The position numbers and the translations under genes were made by a program. From NCBI RefSeq assembly GCF_028292365.1, contig NZ_JAQGMM010000283.1, forward strand, positions 1-64,000: DNA of 64,000 nt, written 5' to 3'. Origin of the DNA: Caballeronia sp. (lineage in GTDB: Bacteria; Pseudomonadota; Gammaproteobacteria; Burkholderiales; Burkholderiaceae). Below the pieces are notes generated by a model, which searched no databases, was not told the origin of the DNA, and saw nothing but the letters and a program-made list of their open reading frames with translations. Of the stretch, positions 19,062 to 28,463 are shown piece by piece (within the stretch, counting starts at the first letter, position 1; every line of letters starts with the position of its first letter).

Positions 19062-19622
19062 TTACTTCTCAATCACACCAAGCTGCTGCAGGAAGGTCAG
19101 GTTGTCTTCCAGATGCCAGTTCTCGGCAATTTGGCTATCGGCAATGCGGTAGATATCGGTGGCAATGAAATCGATCGGCTGGCCCTTGCCCTGCACGCCC
19201 TTGAAGGTGCCCGTGAAGTGGCCGGTGAAGCGCAGATGCGAGACCACTCTATCCCCGGCTACGATCATTTGCTCGACGTTGCAGTGGATATCCGGCACGG
19301 CGGCGTGCACCATCTTCGATGCCGCCAGCGGTCCTTCAATGCCTTGCGGCCGCCCCCGCGGCAGAGTTCGATCGGTAAAGTTGCTGCTAAGCGCGGCGCG
19401 CGCCAGTGTCTCGTCGCCCGTGGACCAGAACGTGTCGTAGCGGCGCGCGGCGAGGATCTCAGCCGCGACTTGCGCCTGCGGCAGGCTATGGTCAACGATG
19501 AGCGCGGCCGGCGTGACGAGCGTGTCGGGCGCGGCGAACGCAGGGACAGCCGTGCCGAGCGCCGCTAGGGCGAGGGCGAGAAAGCCCGCGCGGTTACCGG
19601 GCAGCGTGGACGAGAAGGACAC
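19062..19622 (-). CDS. Exported SnoaL-like (ester cyclase/NTF2 fold) protein
   Basis: This 186-aa protein begins with a Sec signal peptide (about residues 1-30, ending 'VPAFA'). The mature part is a SnoaL-like cone fold: 'YDTFWSTGDETLARAAL', 'NFTDRTLPRGRPQG', 'HLRFTGHFTGTFKG' and the end 'IAENWHLEDNLTFLQQLGVI' match polyketide-cyclase-like ester cyclase proteins. In this family a few acidic or His residues in the pocket do acid/base chemistry; the substrate is unknown. It is the first gene of a leftward pair with the catalytically unusual SDR and is divergent from a LysR. Confidence 0.82.
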   Translation of the reverse strand: MSFSSTLPGNRAGFLALALAALGTAVPAFAAPDTLVTPAALIVDHSLPQAQVAAEILAARRYDTFWSTGDETLARAALSSNFTDRTLPRGRPQGIEGPLAASKMVHAAVPDIHCNVEQMIVAGDRVVSHLRFTGHFTGTFKGVQGKGQPIDFIATDIYRIADSQIAENWHLEDNLTFLQQLGVIEK

Positions 19623-19751
19623 AGGATTCTCCGTACTAAAGTGATGCGGCTTGGGCAGATGCGTGCTCGACGCTGTAGTTCATATGCTAACTTTCGGTTT
19701 TCCGATGGAATACGGCGCTGACATAGATGCATCCTCTCCAAATCGTGAAGA

Positions 19752-20666
19752 ATGATCGTCGCCATGATCGATAACCTGCCTAACCTCGTTGCATTTGCCC
19801 GTATTGTTTCAGCCGGCAGTTTGTCTGCTGCGGCGCGGGAACTCGACTTGTCGCTGGCGGTGGTCAGCAAGCGGCTCGCGCAACTCGAAGAAAGTCTGGG
19901 CGTGCGGCTGATCCAGCGCACAACGCGCCGGCAAACGCTGACCGAGGAGGGCGTGTTGTTCCATCAGCAGGTCCTGCGCATCCTGGCCGAAGTCGAGCAG
20001 GCCGAGACGCTGATGTCGCGCCGGCGCGAGGCGGTGAGCGGCTTGTTGAGAGTAAGCGCGCCGGGCGCGCTGGGACGGCAGTGGATCGCGCCGATCATGG
20101 CGGACTTCCAGCAGTTGCATCCGCAACTGACGCTGCAACTCGAACTGACCGACGTGGTGGTCGACCTGCTCGACAGCAATCTGGACATGGCGGTGCGCTT
20201 CGGCAGCCTTGCTGATTCTTCGATGATCGCGCGTCCGCTCGCGCCCAACTACCGCGTGTTATGCGCGGCTCCCGCTTACATCGAACGATATGGCGCACCG
20301 AGCGAACCCGACGATCTTAGCCGTCACCGCTGCATTCTGATTGGTGATCAGCCACGAGCGGAATGGCGCTTCGAGGGCAACGACAGTATTGCGGTGCGGG
20401 TGGCCGGCTCGTTGATCACCAATGACGGCGGTGCGGCTCATGCGTGGGCGCTGCATGGTGACGGCATTGCGCTGAAATCGATCTGGGACGTCGGCGATGA
20501 CATCGCAGCCGGCCGTCTGCAACGGATCTTGCCTGGCTATTCCATGACGGCTGCGCCGCTGCATGCGCTGTATCCGCATAGCCGCCATCTGGCCCCGCGC
20601 GTGCGGGTTTTCGTCGAGTTCCTGGGGCAACGCTTGCGCGAGGCGTGGCGCTGGGAAAAACGTTGA
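19752..20666 (+). CDS. LysR-type transcriptional regulator
   Basis: This 304-aa regulator shows the N-terminal HTH ('FARIVSAGSLSAAARELDLS') and 'RLIQRTTRRQTLTEEG', then an effector domain ('LQLELTDVVVDLLDSNLDMAVRFG'). It is similar in layout to the LysR at 17348, also CrgA/DmlR-like. Two in-frame ATGs four codons apart (19752, 19764) make the exact start uncertain. Its likely target is the divergent SnoaL/SDR pair, 129 bases away. Confidence 0.9.
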   Translation: MIVAMIDNLPNLVAFARIVSAGSLSAAARELDLSLAVVSKRLAQLEESLGVRLIQRTTRRQTLTEEGVLFHQQVLRILAEVEQAETLMSRRREAVSGLLRVSAPGALGRQWIAPIMADFQQLHPQLTLQLELTDVVVDLLDSNLDMAVRFGSLADSSMIARPLAPNYRVLCAAPAYIERYGAPSEPDDLSRHRCILIGDQPRAEWRFEGNDSIAVRVAGSLITNDGGAAHAWALHGDGIALKSIWDVGDDIAAGRLQRILPGYSMTAAPLHALYPHSRHLAPRVRVFVEFLGQRLREAWRWEKR

Positions 20667-20762
20667 CCCCGGAGGTTAAACCTGCCGTGAGCAGATCCGC
20701 CACGGGATGCGCGCTGAGAAGACGGAGTTGCTTGGGCGCCAGCATGCCGGGGATGACCCACC

Positions 20763-22097
20763 TCAGCCTCGTGATACGGCGCCGCCTTTGAGCTCGGAGC
20801 TCGTGTTTGAAGATCGCGCCTGCTGCGCTTGCATCCTGAGTTCGAGCAAGCGATGGGTCGCGATCGATCCTGCCACCGCGCACAACATGGCCACGATAAA
20901 GTCATGATCGACACGCGTGAACTCGACCATGAGAACGAGCGCAGTGATCGGCATTTTCATCGACGAAGCGAGAAAGGCCGTGGCCCCGACAATCGCGAAA
21001 GCACCCGTGGGCGTACCCGGCCACATCAAGGTCCAGATCCCGCCCAGCACGATAGCCAGCAACGCGCCGTTAGACATGCCGGGAGTGAGCAGGCCGCCTT
21101 GGGCACCCGCGCGCAGGCTGCTGGCGGTTATGGCTACCTTGATGACCAGCAGCGTTGCTGCAAGGCCGATAGTCAGCTCATTGCTGAAGCCCAGTTGCGC
21201 GGGTGTCTTGCCGTTGCCGAGGATCTGCGGGAACGACACCGCGAGCAAGCCGATGATCACGAAGTTCACGAGCGAGAAGAGCGGCAGCGTCCATCCCTTC
21301 GGTGCGGCGGCGCGGGCTTTCGTTGTCAACTGGACGAACACAAAAGCGGCCATGCCAAATAGGGGACCGGTGACAATGGACCACGTCACGAGGTTCGCGC
21401 TCAAGCCGAAGTGCGGCACCACGTATTGCGATGCATCGCCAAGTCCAAGCCACGCGACCACGGCCGCGATGACCGAGGTGACCAACGCGGGAATCACGAC
21501 ACGCAGCTCGAACGACCGAAGCAATACCTCAAGAACAAAGATCGCTCCGCCAAACGGAACGTTGTACACCGCAGCAAGCCCGGCGCCCGCGCCGCAAGCC
21601 ACCATCAAGCGGGTCTGCTCGACGGTGAGGCCGGCGTAGTGCGACAACCATCCTGCAAGCAAGGAGCCGATCTCGCGGGGCGCAACCTCGCGGCCGAGCG
21701 GCGAACCGAGCGCAACGGTGATGATCTGAAGCACGGCATGCGCGGTCGTAGTAACGGGAGGCATGCGCGGGTCGTCGGAGGCAACGGCCTTCTTGATGCT
21801 GACCAGCGGCCGTCCATAGCGATAGATGACGAACCAGCCGCAGCCTGCAATGAGGCCGCAAAGCGCGAGCACAGCGACCCTGCGGCCAGCCGATGCTGCC
21901 TCGACACCCTCATAGAAACTCTCGTGCCCGACCAGATGCGTGATGCTGTAGCCGTACGCGACGTGCTGGATAAAATGCAGGAGGAGGGCCAACGCCATGC
22001 CGCCCAGGCCGGCGCCTATCCCGGTGAGAACGGTGACCACCGCGAATCTGATCAGTGGATTGCCGGGACTTCCGGGGCGGGGTGGTTGAGCGAGCAT
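20763..22097 (-). CDS. ClC family chloride channel/antiporter
   Basis: This 444-aa inner-membrane protein moves Cl- (in bacteria often in exchange for protons). The conserved 'SPLGREVAPREIGS' retains the gating Glu, though the usual GREGP reads GREVAP. 'GGAIFVLEVLLRSFELR' and 'GAQGGLLTPGMSNGALLA' are the next two ClC blocks, and about ten hydrophobic helices are visible. I prefer the ATG at 22097 ('MLAQPPRPG') because the longer ORF start at 22178 adds a polar extension. No CBS domains follow the membrane part. It is convergent with the LysR gene. Confidence 0.85.
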   Translation of the reverse strand: MLAQPPRPGSPGNPLIRFAVVTVLTGIGAGLGGMALALLLHFIQHVAYGYSITHLVGHESFYEGVEAASAGRRVAVLALCGLIAGCGWFVIYRYGRPLVSIKKAVASDDPRMPPVTTTAHAVLQIITVALGSPLGREVAPREIGSLLAGWLSHYAGLTVEQTRLMVACGAGAGLAAVYNVPFGGAIFVLEVLLRSFELRVVIPALVTSVIAAVVAWLGLGDASQYVVPHFGLSANLVTWSIVTGPLFGMAAFVFVQLTTKARAAAPKGWTLPLFSLVNFVIIGLLAVSFPQILGNGKTPAQLGFSNELTIGLAATLLVIKVAITASSLRAGAQGGLLTPGMSNGALLAIVLGGIWTLMWPGTPTGAFAIVGATAFLASSMKMPITALVLMVEFTRVDHDFIVAMLCAVAGSIATHRLLELRMQAQQARSSNTSSELKGGAVSRG

Positions 22098-22297
22098 CGA
22101 AAAATGTTGGCAGTATGAAAGAAACGAGTGATTGGGCGTCCTGGTGCCCTTCGGGTGAGCATAATCAAAAAACTTCAATTAGCGTGAACCCGAATCTATC
22201 GTTTGAGAAATCAGGCGTCAAATTCATTTATTTTTTCAATTAATGTGGTTTGCGCATGACTCGCATGAGTCGTCGCCATGCGATCTTTCGATCGTGA

Positions 22298-23071
22298 TCA
22301 GCTTTGCGTCGGTCCCTTAAGTCGTTCAAGAAGCGAACTGATCAGATCGATTGGCATGGGAAAAACAATGGTCGAATTCTTGTCACCGGCTATGGTGGTC
22401 AGTGTCTGCAGATAGCGCAGTTGCATGGCTTGCGGCGCTTGCGCGAGCATTTGCGCGGCCTGCAGCAGCTTCTCCGACGCTTGCAGTTCGCCCTCTGCAT
22501 GGATGATCTTCGCGCGCCGTTCGCGCTCGGCTTCAGCTTGCCGGGCAATGGCGCGCACCATGGTCTCGTTCAAGTCGACGTCCTTGATCTCGACATTCGA
22601 CACCTTGATGCCCCATGCGTCGGTCTGCGCATCGAGCACCTTTTGAATGTCCATATTGAGGCGTTCGCGTTCCGCCAGCAGCTCGTCGAGTTCATGCTTG
22701 CCGAGGATCGCGCGCAAGGTCGTCTGCGACAACTGGCTGGTTGCATCAAAGAAACGAGCGACCTGGATCACCGCTTTCTCTGGATCGACCACGCGAAAGT
22801 AGACCACCGCGTTCACTTTCACAGACACGTTGTCGCGCGTGATCACGTCTTGCGGCGGCACGTCGAAGACGACGGTGCGCAGATCCATTCTCACGACTTG
22901 CTGCACCGCCGGAATGATGAGGACAAGGCCCGGCCCCTTGACCTTCCAGAAGCGGCCGAGCATGAAGACCACACCGCGCTCGTATTCGCGAAAAATGCGG
23001 ATTGACGAGAATACGATAAGGATGACCAGCGCCAGCAAGACGCCGCTGAAGCCAAATGTGAATCCAACCAT
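22298..23071 (-). CDS. Slipin: SPFH/Band-7 membrane protein
   Basis: This 257-aa protein has one N-terminal transmembrane segment, then the stomatin core ('[23 protein letters not shown]', '[20 protein letters not shown]') and a coiled coil rich in Ala, Glu and Gln. Slipins oligomerise in the membrane and are commonly paired with NfeD proteins. The AAGGAG of the preceding gene's end lies seven bases before the ATG at 23071 (an adjacent in-frame ATG at 23074 is also possible). The start overlaps the NfeD stop codon, so translation is probably coupled. Confidence 0.9.
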   Translation of the reverse strand: MVGFTFGFSGVLLALVILIVFSSIRIFREYERGVVFMLGRFWKVKGPGLVLIIPAVQQVVRMDLRTVVFDVPPQDVITRDNVSVKVNAVVYFRVVDPEKAVIQVARFFDATSQLSQTTLRAILGKHELDELLAERERLNMDIQKVLDAQTDAWGIKVSNVEIKDVDLNETMVRAIARQAEAERERRAKIIHAEGELQASEKLLQAAQMLAQAPQAMQLRYLQTLTTIAGDKNSTIVFPMPIDLISSLLERLKGPTQS

Positions 23072-24525
23072 CATTTTTCTCCTTGTTTTATTTCGTCCAG
23101 TCGCGCCACGCTCAGCATCAGGCCATGACGCTCGAGCACACGGACGCGTTCCCCGCGCGCGAGCATCGCCGGAGTCTCGTGACAGCGCACACGCCATCGT
23201 TCACCGTGCACGCGAGCCCACCCGCTGTCGCTCGGCGGCACGTCTTCCAGCATCTCGCCGATGCTGCCAAGCAGCGCTTCCGCCCCGCTTACAACGGGCT
23301 GCCGGCGTGCCCGCAGCGCGACGCTTGACACGACGAACACAAACAGCGCGGTGGCAATGGTCAGGCCGACTACGAGCGACACTGGAATGCCATAGCCGGG
23401 GGTATCGGTACGGAACAGCATGAGCGCTCCCATCGCAAACGCGACAATGCCGCCGAAGCCGAGCGTGCCGAACGTGGGCAGGAAAATCTCGGCGACAAGA
23501 AAGGCGATGCCAAGCAGGATCAGGCCCAGACCGGCAAAGTCGACGGGCAGCAATTGCAATGCGAACAGGCCCAGCATCAGGCTGATTGCGCCTGCAACAC
23601 CGGGCAACGCGAGGCCGGGATTGGCGAACTCGAAGAACAGGCCATACATGCCGATCGTAATGAGGATGAGCGCTACGCTCGGATCGGTGATGGTGGCGAG
23701 AAAGCGGCTGCGCCAGTCGGGCTGGATCGTCACGACCACTGCGCCGGATGTGGCCAGGACATGACTGCCCGTGATCGTTTGAACATGCCTGCCGTTGAGC
23801 TTCGCGAGCAAGTCGGGTACGTCGGACGCGTTCAGGTCGATCACGTTCTGCGCGAGTGCTTCGCTCGCTGACAAGCTGACCGCTTCGCGTACCGCGCGCT
23901 CGGCCCACTGCACATTGCGACCGCGCAATTGTGCGAGACCGCGTATATAAGCCGCAGCATCCTGCACTTGCTTGGTGGTCTCGGTGGATGCCGCGTTCGC
24001 GCCGGCAGATGCTGACGCGCCCGCGCCCGCGTCTGTCCTTGCCTGGCCCGGCTCGGGCTCGGCGGACCCGCCTGCGCTGAGTCGGATAGGCGTTGCGGCG
24101 CCGAGATTGGTGCCCGGCGCCATCGCGGCTATGTGGCTCGCATAGACAATGTACGTGCCGGCGCTGGCCGCCCGTGCCCCGCCCGGTGCAATGAACGCTG
24201 CAACGGGAACGGGTGACGCGAGAATGGCCTTGATGATCGAGCGCATCGACTGGTCGAGTCCGCCAGGCGTATCGATCTCGAGAATGGCGAGTTGAGCGCG
24301 TTCTTCAGCCGCCCGGGTGAGCGCGCGAACGACGAAGTCGGCGCTAGCCGGTCCTACAGCGCCATTAAGCGGAACGACCACGACAACCGGGCTTGCGGCT
24401 ACGGCATTGCTGAGCACCAGTCCTGCGAAAAGGGCTACCGCTTTGCGCAACAGTAAGCCCGCTGTGCCGGAAAACGCGCGCACGGTGTCCGGGTGAAACA
24501 AGCGAAACAGATAGCGTTCCATCAC
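23071..24525 (-). CDS. NfeD family membrane-bound ClpP-class serine protease
   Basis: This 484-aa protein has an N-terminal signal/anchor (about residues 20-44), a ClpP/crotonase-like protease domain ('[19 protein letters not shown]', then '[14 protein letters not shown]' with the expected Ser, then a Lys farther on), four transmembrane helices (about 275-390) and a C-terminal OB-fold NfeD domain. Archaeal homologues cleave the C-terminus of the partner stomatin. The pair with the downstream slipin overlaps at stop/start. A low-complexity Ala/Gly/Ser insertion (about 160-190) separates the active-site regions and is probably a loop. Confidence 0.88.
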   Translation of the reverse strand: MMERYLFRLFHPDTVRAFSGTAGLLLRKAVALFAGLVLSNAVAASPVVVVVPLNGAVGPASADFVVRALTRAAEERAQLAILEIDTPGGLDQSMRSIIKAILASPVPVAAFIAPGGARAASAGTYIVYASHIAAMAPGTNLGAATPIRLSAGGSAEPEPGQARTDAGAGASASAGANAASTETTKQVQDAAAYIRGLAQLRGRNVQWAERAVREAVSLSASEALAQNVIDLNASDVPDLLAKLNGRHVQTITGSHVLATSGAVVVTIQPDWRSRFLATITDPSVALILITIGMYGLFFEFANPGLALPGVAGAISLMLGLFALQLLPVDFAGLGLILLGIAFLVAEIFLPTFGTLGFGGIVAFAMGALMLFRTDTPGYGIPVSLVVGLTIATALFVFVVSSVALRARRQPVVSGAEALLGSIGEMLEDVPPSDSGWARVHGERWRVRCHETPAMLARGERVRVLERHGLMLSVARLDEIKQGEK

Positions 24526-24818
24526 TATAAGAACCGCGCCTGTAGACAGGGTGACGCCGGCTCAACGAGGGTTGCCTGATATTAAGCTTATGCCAAATTA
24601 GGCACATACCAAGTGTGTCCACTCTAAGGATTTCCACGATAGAGCCACATCAGGCGCTTGAGCGATATCAGGCGCGCGCAAAGGCTTCGCTAACTTTCGC
24701 CTGATTGTTGCCGGGTGCGTGCAGCGTCGGAATATTTCCACGGCTTCGATCGTTTAACCCCTATACCAAGGCTCATGTGGCGAGCGATGCCGATGCGCCC
24801 GGGTTCACGCGGGAGACG

Positions 24819-25291
24819 ATGATGCGTCAGTTACTCAGGTTGGGAATAGTGCTTGCCGCACTGGGTTTTGGGGCGCCCGCGCTTGCACAATCGTACGACG
24901 ACATCGTGGGTGTAGATGGTGACTCTGGAGCCAATTGCGCGCCGTAGCGGGACAAGCGGATGTTGACGGCTCGGCGCAGCAAGTCGTGGGACGGGCGTGT
25001 CTGCAAAGCGATGGAACGTGGCAGATGGTCGAGAGTCCCGACGGCACCACGCTTGTGTACCCGGTCGCGTACTATCCGTATCCCGACCCATGGTATTGGG
25101 GGCCACCGCTGTTCATTGGCGCGGGCGTGAGCTTTATTTTCGTCGATCGTTTCCATCACCATTCGCACTTCGACCATTTTCATCAAATGGGTCATATGCA
25201 CGTTGGCGCGCCAATGGGTTCCGGTTTTCACGGCGGACCGTCGAGATTTGGCGGCGGCTCACACGCGTTCTGGGGAGGCCACCGGCACTAG
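24819..25291 (+). pseudogene. Frameshifted His-rich secreted protein
   Basis: The first ORF gives a signal peptide (from the ATG at 24819 or 24822, 'LGIVLAALGFGAPALAQ') and 'YDDIVGVDGDSGANCAP', then stops at 24945-24947. In the next frame the sequence continues as 'VAGQADVDGSAQQVVGRACL' and onward to 25291, with a hydrophobic segment and a C-terminus very rich in His, Phe and Gly. Inserting one G in 'gcgccgtagcg' (giving gcgccggtagcg) restores a single 158-aa frame, so one base is missing. I see no slippery heptamer, so a programmed frameshift is unlikely. It may be a real mutation or an assembly error. Function unknown; the His-rich tail suggests metal binding. Confidence 0.65.
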
Positions 25292-25397
25292 TATTGAAAT
25301 TTTTAAATAATACGTCCGCTTGACAAACGGCTTCCGCGTGACCGATCGCCGGCAACAAGGTGCCATGCCGGGTGAAAATCCGCTTGCTTGTGTTTGC

Positions 25398-25952
25398 TTA
25401 TCGCAGGGCGACCGTAGGCAATTTCGGTTCATCCAGAACGGCGACTCCGCAGAACCAGTCGCCTCCATGCACGTCATATTTCCAATGCATATTGGATTTC
25501 ATCAGCGACCTGCAGTTGTCGAGCGAGATCATGCCGGGCTCGGCAATGGTGCATCGACCCATGGCAATCGTAGGCTCCGCCAATAAATTCACAGAGGCCG
25601 TGCGAACGGGCGATGGCTTCGAGATGGATTGCAGGTCATCGACCATTTGCTGAAGTTCTTCGATACGGCCGGAATACCAGGTCGTGAGGCACGTTTCATC
25701 CGTGCAATGAGTTTCCCGCCAAGTCCATTTGGCATCGCTGTCCGCGCGGAACGAGCGCTTATCTGCCACTGCGCGGCGCGCTTTCCAATACAGCTTTCCG
25801 AGTTCATCGTCGAGCTTCGATAAATACTCGTTGTGGCAAATCAGCTTTTCAGTCGCTGAGCGGCCGAGGTTGCAATCGAAGCTGGTGGCGTGAGCCACGA
25901 GCGGACTGCCCAATAGAATCACAGAGATCAGGGTGGTCTTGAAGAGGGTCAT
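25398..25952 (-). CDS. Exported LprI-like (DUF1311) protein
   Basis: This 184-aa protein has a Sec signal peptide (cleavage after 'VAHA', residue 22) and an N-terminal DUF1311/LprI-like segment ('FDCNLGRSATEKLICHNEY', 'LDDELGKLYWKARR', 'WRETHCTDETCLTTWYSGRI') with four conserved Cys. The family includes the lysozyme inhibitor LprI of mycobacteria, but most members are uncharacterised. The C-terminal third has three more Cys ('MGRCTIAEPG', 'NCRSLM', 'WFCGVAVLD') in an unrecognised segment. Periplasmic location is likely. It is monocistronic. Confidence 0.75.
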   Translation of the reverse strand: MTLFKTTLISVILLGSPLVAHATSFDCNLGRSATEKLICHNEYLSKLDDELGKLYWKARRAVADKRSFRADSDAKWTWRETHCTDETCLTTWYSGRIEELQQMVDDLQSISKPSPVRTASVNLLAEPTIAMGRCTIAEPGMISLDNCRSLMKSNMHWKYDVHGGDWFCGVAVLDEPKLPTVALR

Positions 25953-26202
25953 CGTTATCGCAGGAAGAATGGTCGCTTATCCATACTCGGCTGGATTCGA
26001 TGCTTGGAATGCAAGGAAAAGAACTAGGGATCGGTCTGTACTTACCAAATATTTCAAATTAACCCGAATGTTTCTCCAAGCGCGCGCCAAACGGCTGGCT
26101 AGAGGATTTTTCTACAAGTGGCGTGAGGGACGCTAGGGACTGCCAGCTAGAGGGTAGTCACTGAGGGAGGACACGACCAAGGCCGGTTAGTGACCCCAAA
26201 CC

Positions 26203-26223
26203 CTAGACCTTAGACGTTAGACT
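26203..26223. repeat. Three tandem 7-bp repeats
   Basis: CTAGACC, TTAGACG and TTAGACT follow one another without a gap, and a degenerate fourth unit (TTACTTA) comes next. It may be chance or a regulator site. Confidence 0.4.
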
Positions 26224-26256
26224 TTACTTAAGGCTTACGATGCACCACATTGAATG

Positions 26257-26349
26257 CGCAGTAAGTCAGGGTAAGGGGTCTGGAAAATAATGCGGTCATT
26301 CTCTGATGATCACAGGCACTTACGCGCAATCATTCCATGTCGGAAGACG
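26257..26349 (+). repeat. Conserved leader, copy A
   Basis: This about 93-bp stretch aligns by eye with 30807-30900 over its whole length: GTAAGT..GGTAAGG, then 'ggaaaataatgcggt' against 'gagaaaaagcggt', and 'atcattccatgtcggaaga' against 'atcattcaatgtcgaaaga'. The shared start has two GTAAG/GGTAAG hexamers 10 bases apart, the spacing of response-regulator sites. The similarity ends shortly after a shared ATGTCG. It lies upstream of the HD-GYP gene; copy B is upstream of the small proteins before flgH. Confidence 0.5.
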
Positions 26350-26483
26350 AGTTGGCGAGTTATCACGTATTGGCGGCGTGCCTTGGCGCTAACAATGTAA
26401 CAAGGAGCGCTAGTGTGGGGCGAGTCGTGCAGATTGTCACTATCATCGGGGGTATGGCGCCCAAGGCGAATGCCCCGGCTTGA
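26337..26483 (+). CDS. Possible small ORF after leader A (48 aa)
   Basis: An ORF too short for the track begins at the ATG shared by both leader copies and encodes a peptide starting 'MSEDELASYHVLAACLGANN', ending with a short hydrophobic stretch ('VVQIVTIIGGMAP'). The only support is the partly conserved start (copy B reads 'MSKESSSDLA'). No ribosome binding site is clear. It could equally be an untranslated leader. Confidence 0.25.
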   Translation: MSEDELASYHVLAACLGANNVTRSASVGRVVQIVTIIGGMAPKANAPA

Positions 26484-26646
26484 AGCTGACGGCCTAAGCG
26501 GCTTGCCCGGGTACGCAAGGCGCCCGGTGAAAGAAATCAAGGATCTGATCAGTGCATTGGTGGAGCACGTAAGTGTAGGCCGAAGCTGAAGGTGATGTGG
26601 CTTCTCCCCTCGCTAGTTCCAAAACATGGCTCATCGGAGTTGGCTT

Positions 26647-27897
26647 ATGCTGAAAACGGTCGCAGCCTCTTTATTGCGTCCTGGCATGTTCTTGCACAGT
26701 CTGGATCGGCGCTGGCTCGATCACCCATTCTGGAAGAACTCGTTTTTGCTCACCGCTATCGATATCGAGAAGATCGTCGAAAGCGGAATTACGTCCATTG
26801 TGATCGATACGGATCGAGGTCTGTCCTGCTCTGAGGACGGCATGGGTGAACCGGTCGACCCGTTCGATGCAGCGAGCTCCACCGCGCAGACGGGGGACGG
26901 CGAGCAACTCATTACGGGAAGTATGGCGCGCACGCAAATGGCGCGAAGACCGTTGGGCGAGGAAATTGAACACGCAAAGCGACTGTTCGAATCGGCCTCC
27001 AATGAAATGAAGGTGGTGTTTCAGCAAGCCCGCATGGGACGTGCGGTGTCCGGCGTCAGCATGATGCCGCTGGTGAAGAGCATTGCCGCGTCCGTTATGC
27101 GCAACCCGTACGCATTGACCAGCGTGGCGCGTCTGAAGCACCACGACGGCTACACGTATATGCATTCCGTTGCCGTGTGCGCGCTGATGACGGCGCTGGC
27201 ACGCGAACTCGAACTGGACGAGCCGGATGTGCTGGAGGCCGGCGTGGGCGGATTACTTCACGACCTCGGCAAGGCGCTCATGCCGCTCGCCGTGTTGAAC
27301 AAACCCGGAAAGCTGAGCGTGGAAGAGTACGAGGTCGCCAAGAAACACTCTTACGACGGCTGGCATATGCTGCAGTCGGCCGATGTCAGTGTCGGGGTGC
27401 TGCAAGTCGCGTTGCACCACCACGAGAAGATCAATGGCCGCGGGTATCCGCATGGGCTCAAGGACAAGGCCATTCCCCTGTTGGCCAGGATGGGCGCGGT
27501 CTGCGACGTGTACGACGCAGTCACTTCCGAGCGGCCATACAAATCATCCTGGCATCCGACTCAGGCGCTTCGCAGCATGGCGTCATGGGATGGACAGTTC
27601 GACAAGACCATTCTCGCGGCCTTTATAAGCACGGTAGGCATTTATCCGGTGGGCTCGCTGGTCCGGCTGGAATCGGGCTTTCTGGCTGTCGTGCTCGATC
27701 AGGGCAGCGGGTCCATTCTCGCGCCGATCGTCAAGACGTTCTTCTCATGCAAGTCGAATCAACCGGTTTTCCCACAAATAGTAGACCTGAAGAAATTAAC
27801 GGGAATTGACCGGGTAGTGGCTATTGAAGACCCTAAACAGTGGAACCTTCCGCAATTCAACGACCTTTGGTTGAATCAGACCGGCCCCTTTGCATAA
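26647..27897 (+). CDS. HD-GYP domain c-di-GMP phosphodiesterase with DUF3391
   Basis: This 416-aa cytoplasmic enzyme should hydrolyse cyclic di-GMP. The N-terminal ~120 residues form a DUF3391 domain ('ASLLRPGMFLHSLDRRWLDH'). The HD-GYP domain follows: 'HDGYTYMHSVAVCALMTAL', the metal site 'GGLLHDLGK', and 'HHHEKINGRGYPHGLKDKAI' with the GYP motif. All metal ligands I can check are present. I prefer the ATG at 26647 with GGAG seven bases upstream, over the track start 26626. Lowering c-di-GMP normally favours motility over biofilm, which is of interest next to the orphan flagellar genes downstream. Confidence 0.9.
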   Translation: MLKTVAASLLRPGMFLHSLDRRWLDHPFWKNSFLLTAIDIEKIVESGITSIVIDTDRGLSCSEDGMGEPVDPFDAASSTAQTGDGEQLITGSMARTQMARRPLGEEIEHAKRLFESASNEMKVVFQQARMGRAVSGVSMMPLVKSIAASVMRNPYALTSVARLKHHDGYTYMHSVAVCALMTALARELELDEPDVLEAGVGGLLHDLGKALMPLAVLNKPGKLSVEEYEVAKKHSYDGWHMLQSADVSVGVLQVALHHHEKINGRGYPHGLKDKAIPLLARMGAVCDVYDAVTSERPYKSSWHPTQALRSMASWDGQFDKTILAAFISTVGIYPVGSLVRLESGFLAVVLDQGSGSILAPIVKTFFSCKSNQPVFPQIVDLKKLTGIDRVVAIEDPKQWNLPQFNDLWLNQTGPFA

Positions 27898-28316
27898 GCC
27901 ACGCAGGCTGCGTCATGGTCTTTGTAGCGTCTTGCCAGATGTATCCGGGCTCTCCAGGCTAGCTTAAGCGGACTGTTCAGTCGCTGCCGCCTCTGCTTGA
28001 CTTTGAACAGCCGAAACTCATTACCGTCCGGTTCCGAATCCGCGTTCGACAGACCGACCAGGAACGGGCGCAAAGAGCGGCATCGGCCCTGTTGCGTTCA
28101 TGCTCCCGCCTAGGTAATAGCTCGTAAGCAGACGGTATCTACAGCCCGTAATTGCCGAAATGCCCCTCTTCAAAGCGCTCTAATCTCTCTGCGTGCATGG
28201 GGCTCTCTGCGTTGACCCCTTCAAACAGATATCAGGCCCATGACGGGAAGCTGCGTCAGGTGCCTCGGCGTTACGCCCGGTCCAAACCGCAGCAACACTG
28301 TTGAGGGAGAAAAATC
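27898..28316. other. 419-bp intergenic region
   Basis: No convincing ORF, repeat or terminator. The right end carries GAGGGAG, the ribosome binding site of the tiny lipoprotein gene at 28317. Confidence 0.4.
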
Positions 28317-28463
28317 TTGCGGCGCTGCATTTACATCGCGATGCTATTTTGCACACTCAATCTTCAAGCGTGCGCTAGTTCGGTGGAGACGTTTGCCCTC
28401 GGCGGAATCGTTGGTGCGGTGGCGGGCGTATCGGCCATCGTCTGTGCGGTCGGGTGCAAATGA
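28317..28463 (+). CDS. Tiny lipoprotein (48 aa, TTG start)
   Basis: This ORF is too short for the track. From a TTG at 28317 (GAGGGAG about nine bases upstream) it encodes 48 residues: a short basic start, a hydrophobic core and the lipobox 'LNLQAC' with Cys at residue 19. After it come 'ASSVETFALGG' and a second hydrophobic Gly/Val/Ala stretch ending in 'CAVGCK'. Small lipoproteins of this shape occur in Burkholderiaceae. Its TGA stop overlaps the ATG of the next gene (ATGA), which strongly supports both being real. Function unknown. Confidence 0.55.
   Translation: MRRCIYIAMLFCTLNLQACASSVETFALGGIVGAVAGVSAIVCAVGCK

Larger units (their letters stand above)
25953..26646. other. 694-bp intergenic region upstream of the HD-GYP gene
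   Basis: It contains a short 7-bp tandem repeat, a leader that is partly duplicated at 30807, and a possible 48-codon ORF, each listed separately. No larger gene is convincing. The promoter of the HD-GYP gene should be in the right half. Confidence 0.5.

Noticed and set aside
24930-24950. Programmed ribosomal frameshift in the His-rich gene
   Set aside because: No slippery heptamer or downstream structure is evident; a one-base deletion explains the sequence better.
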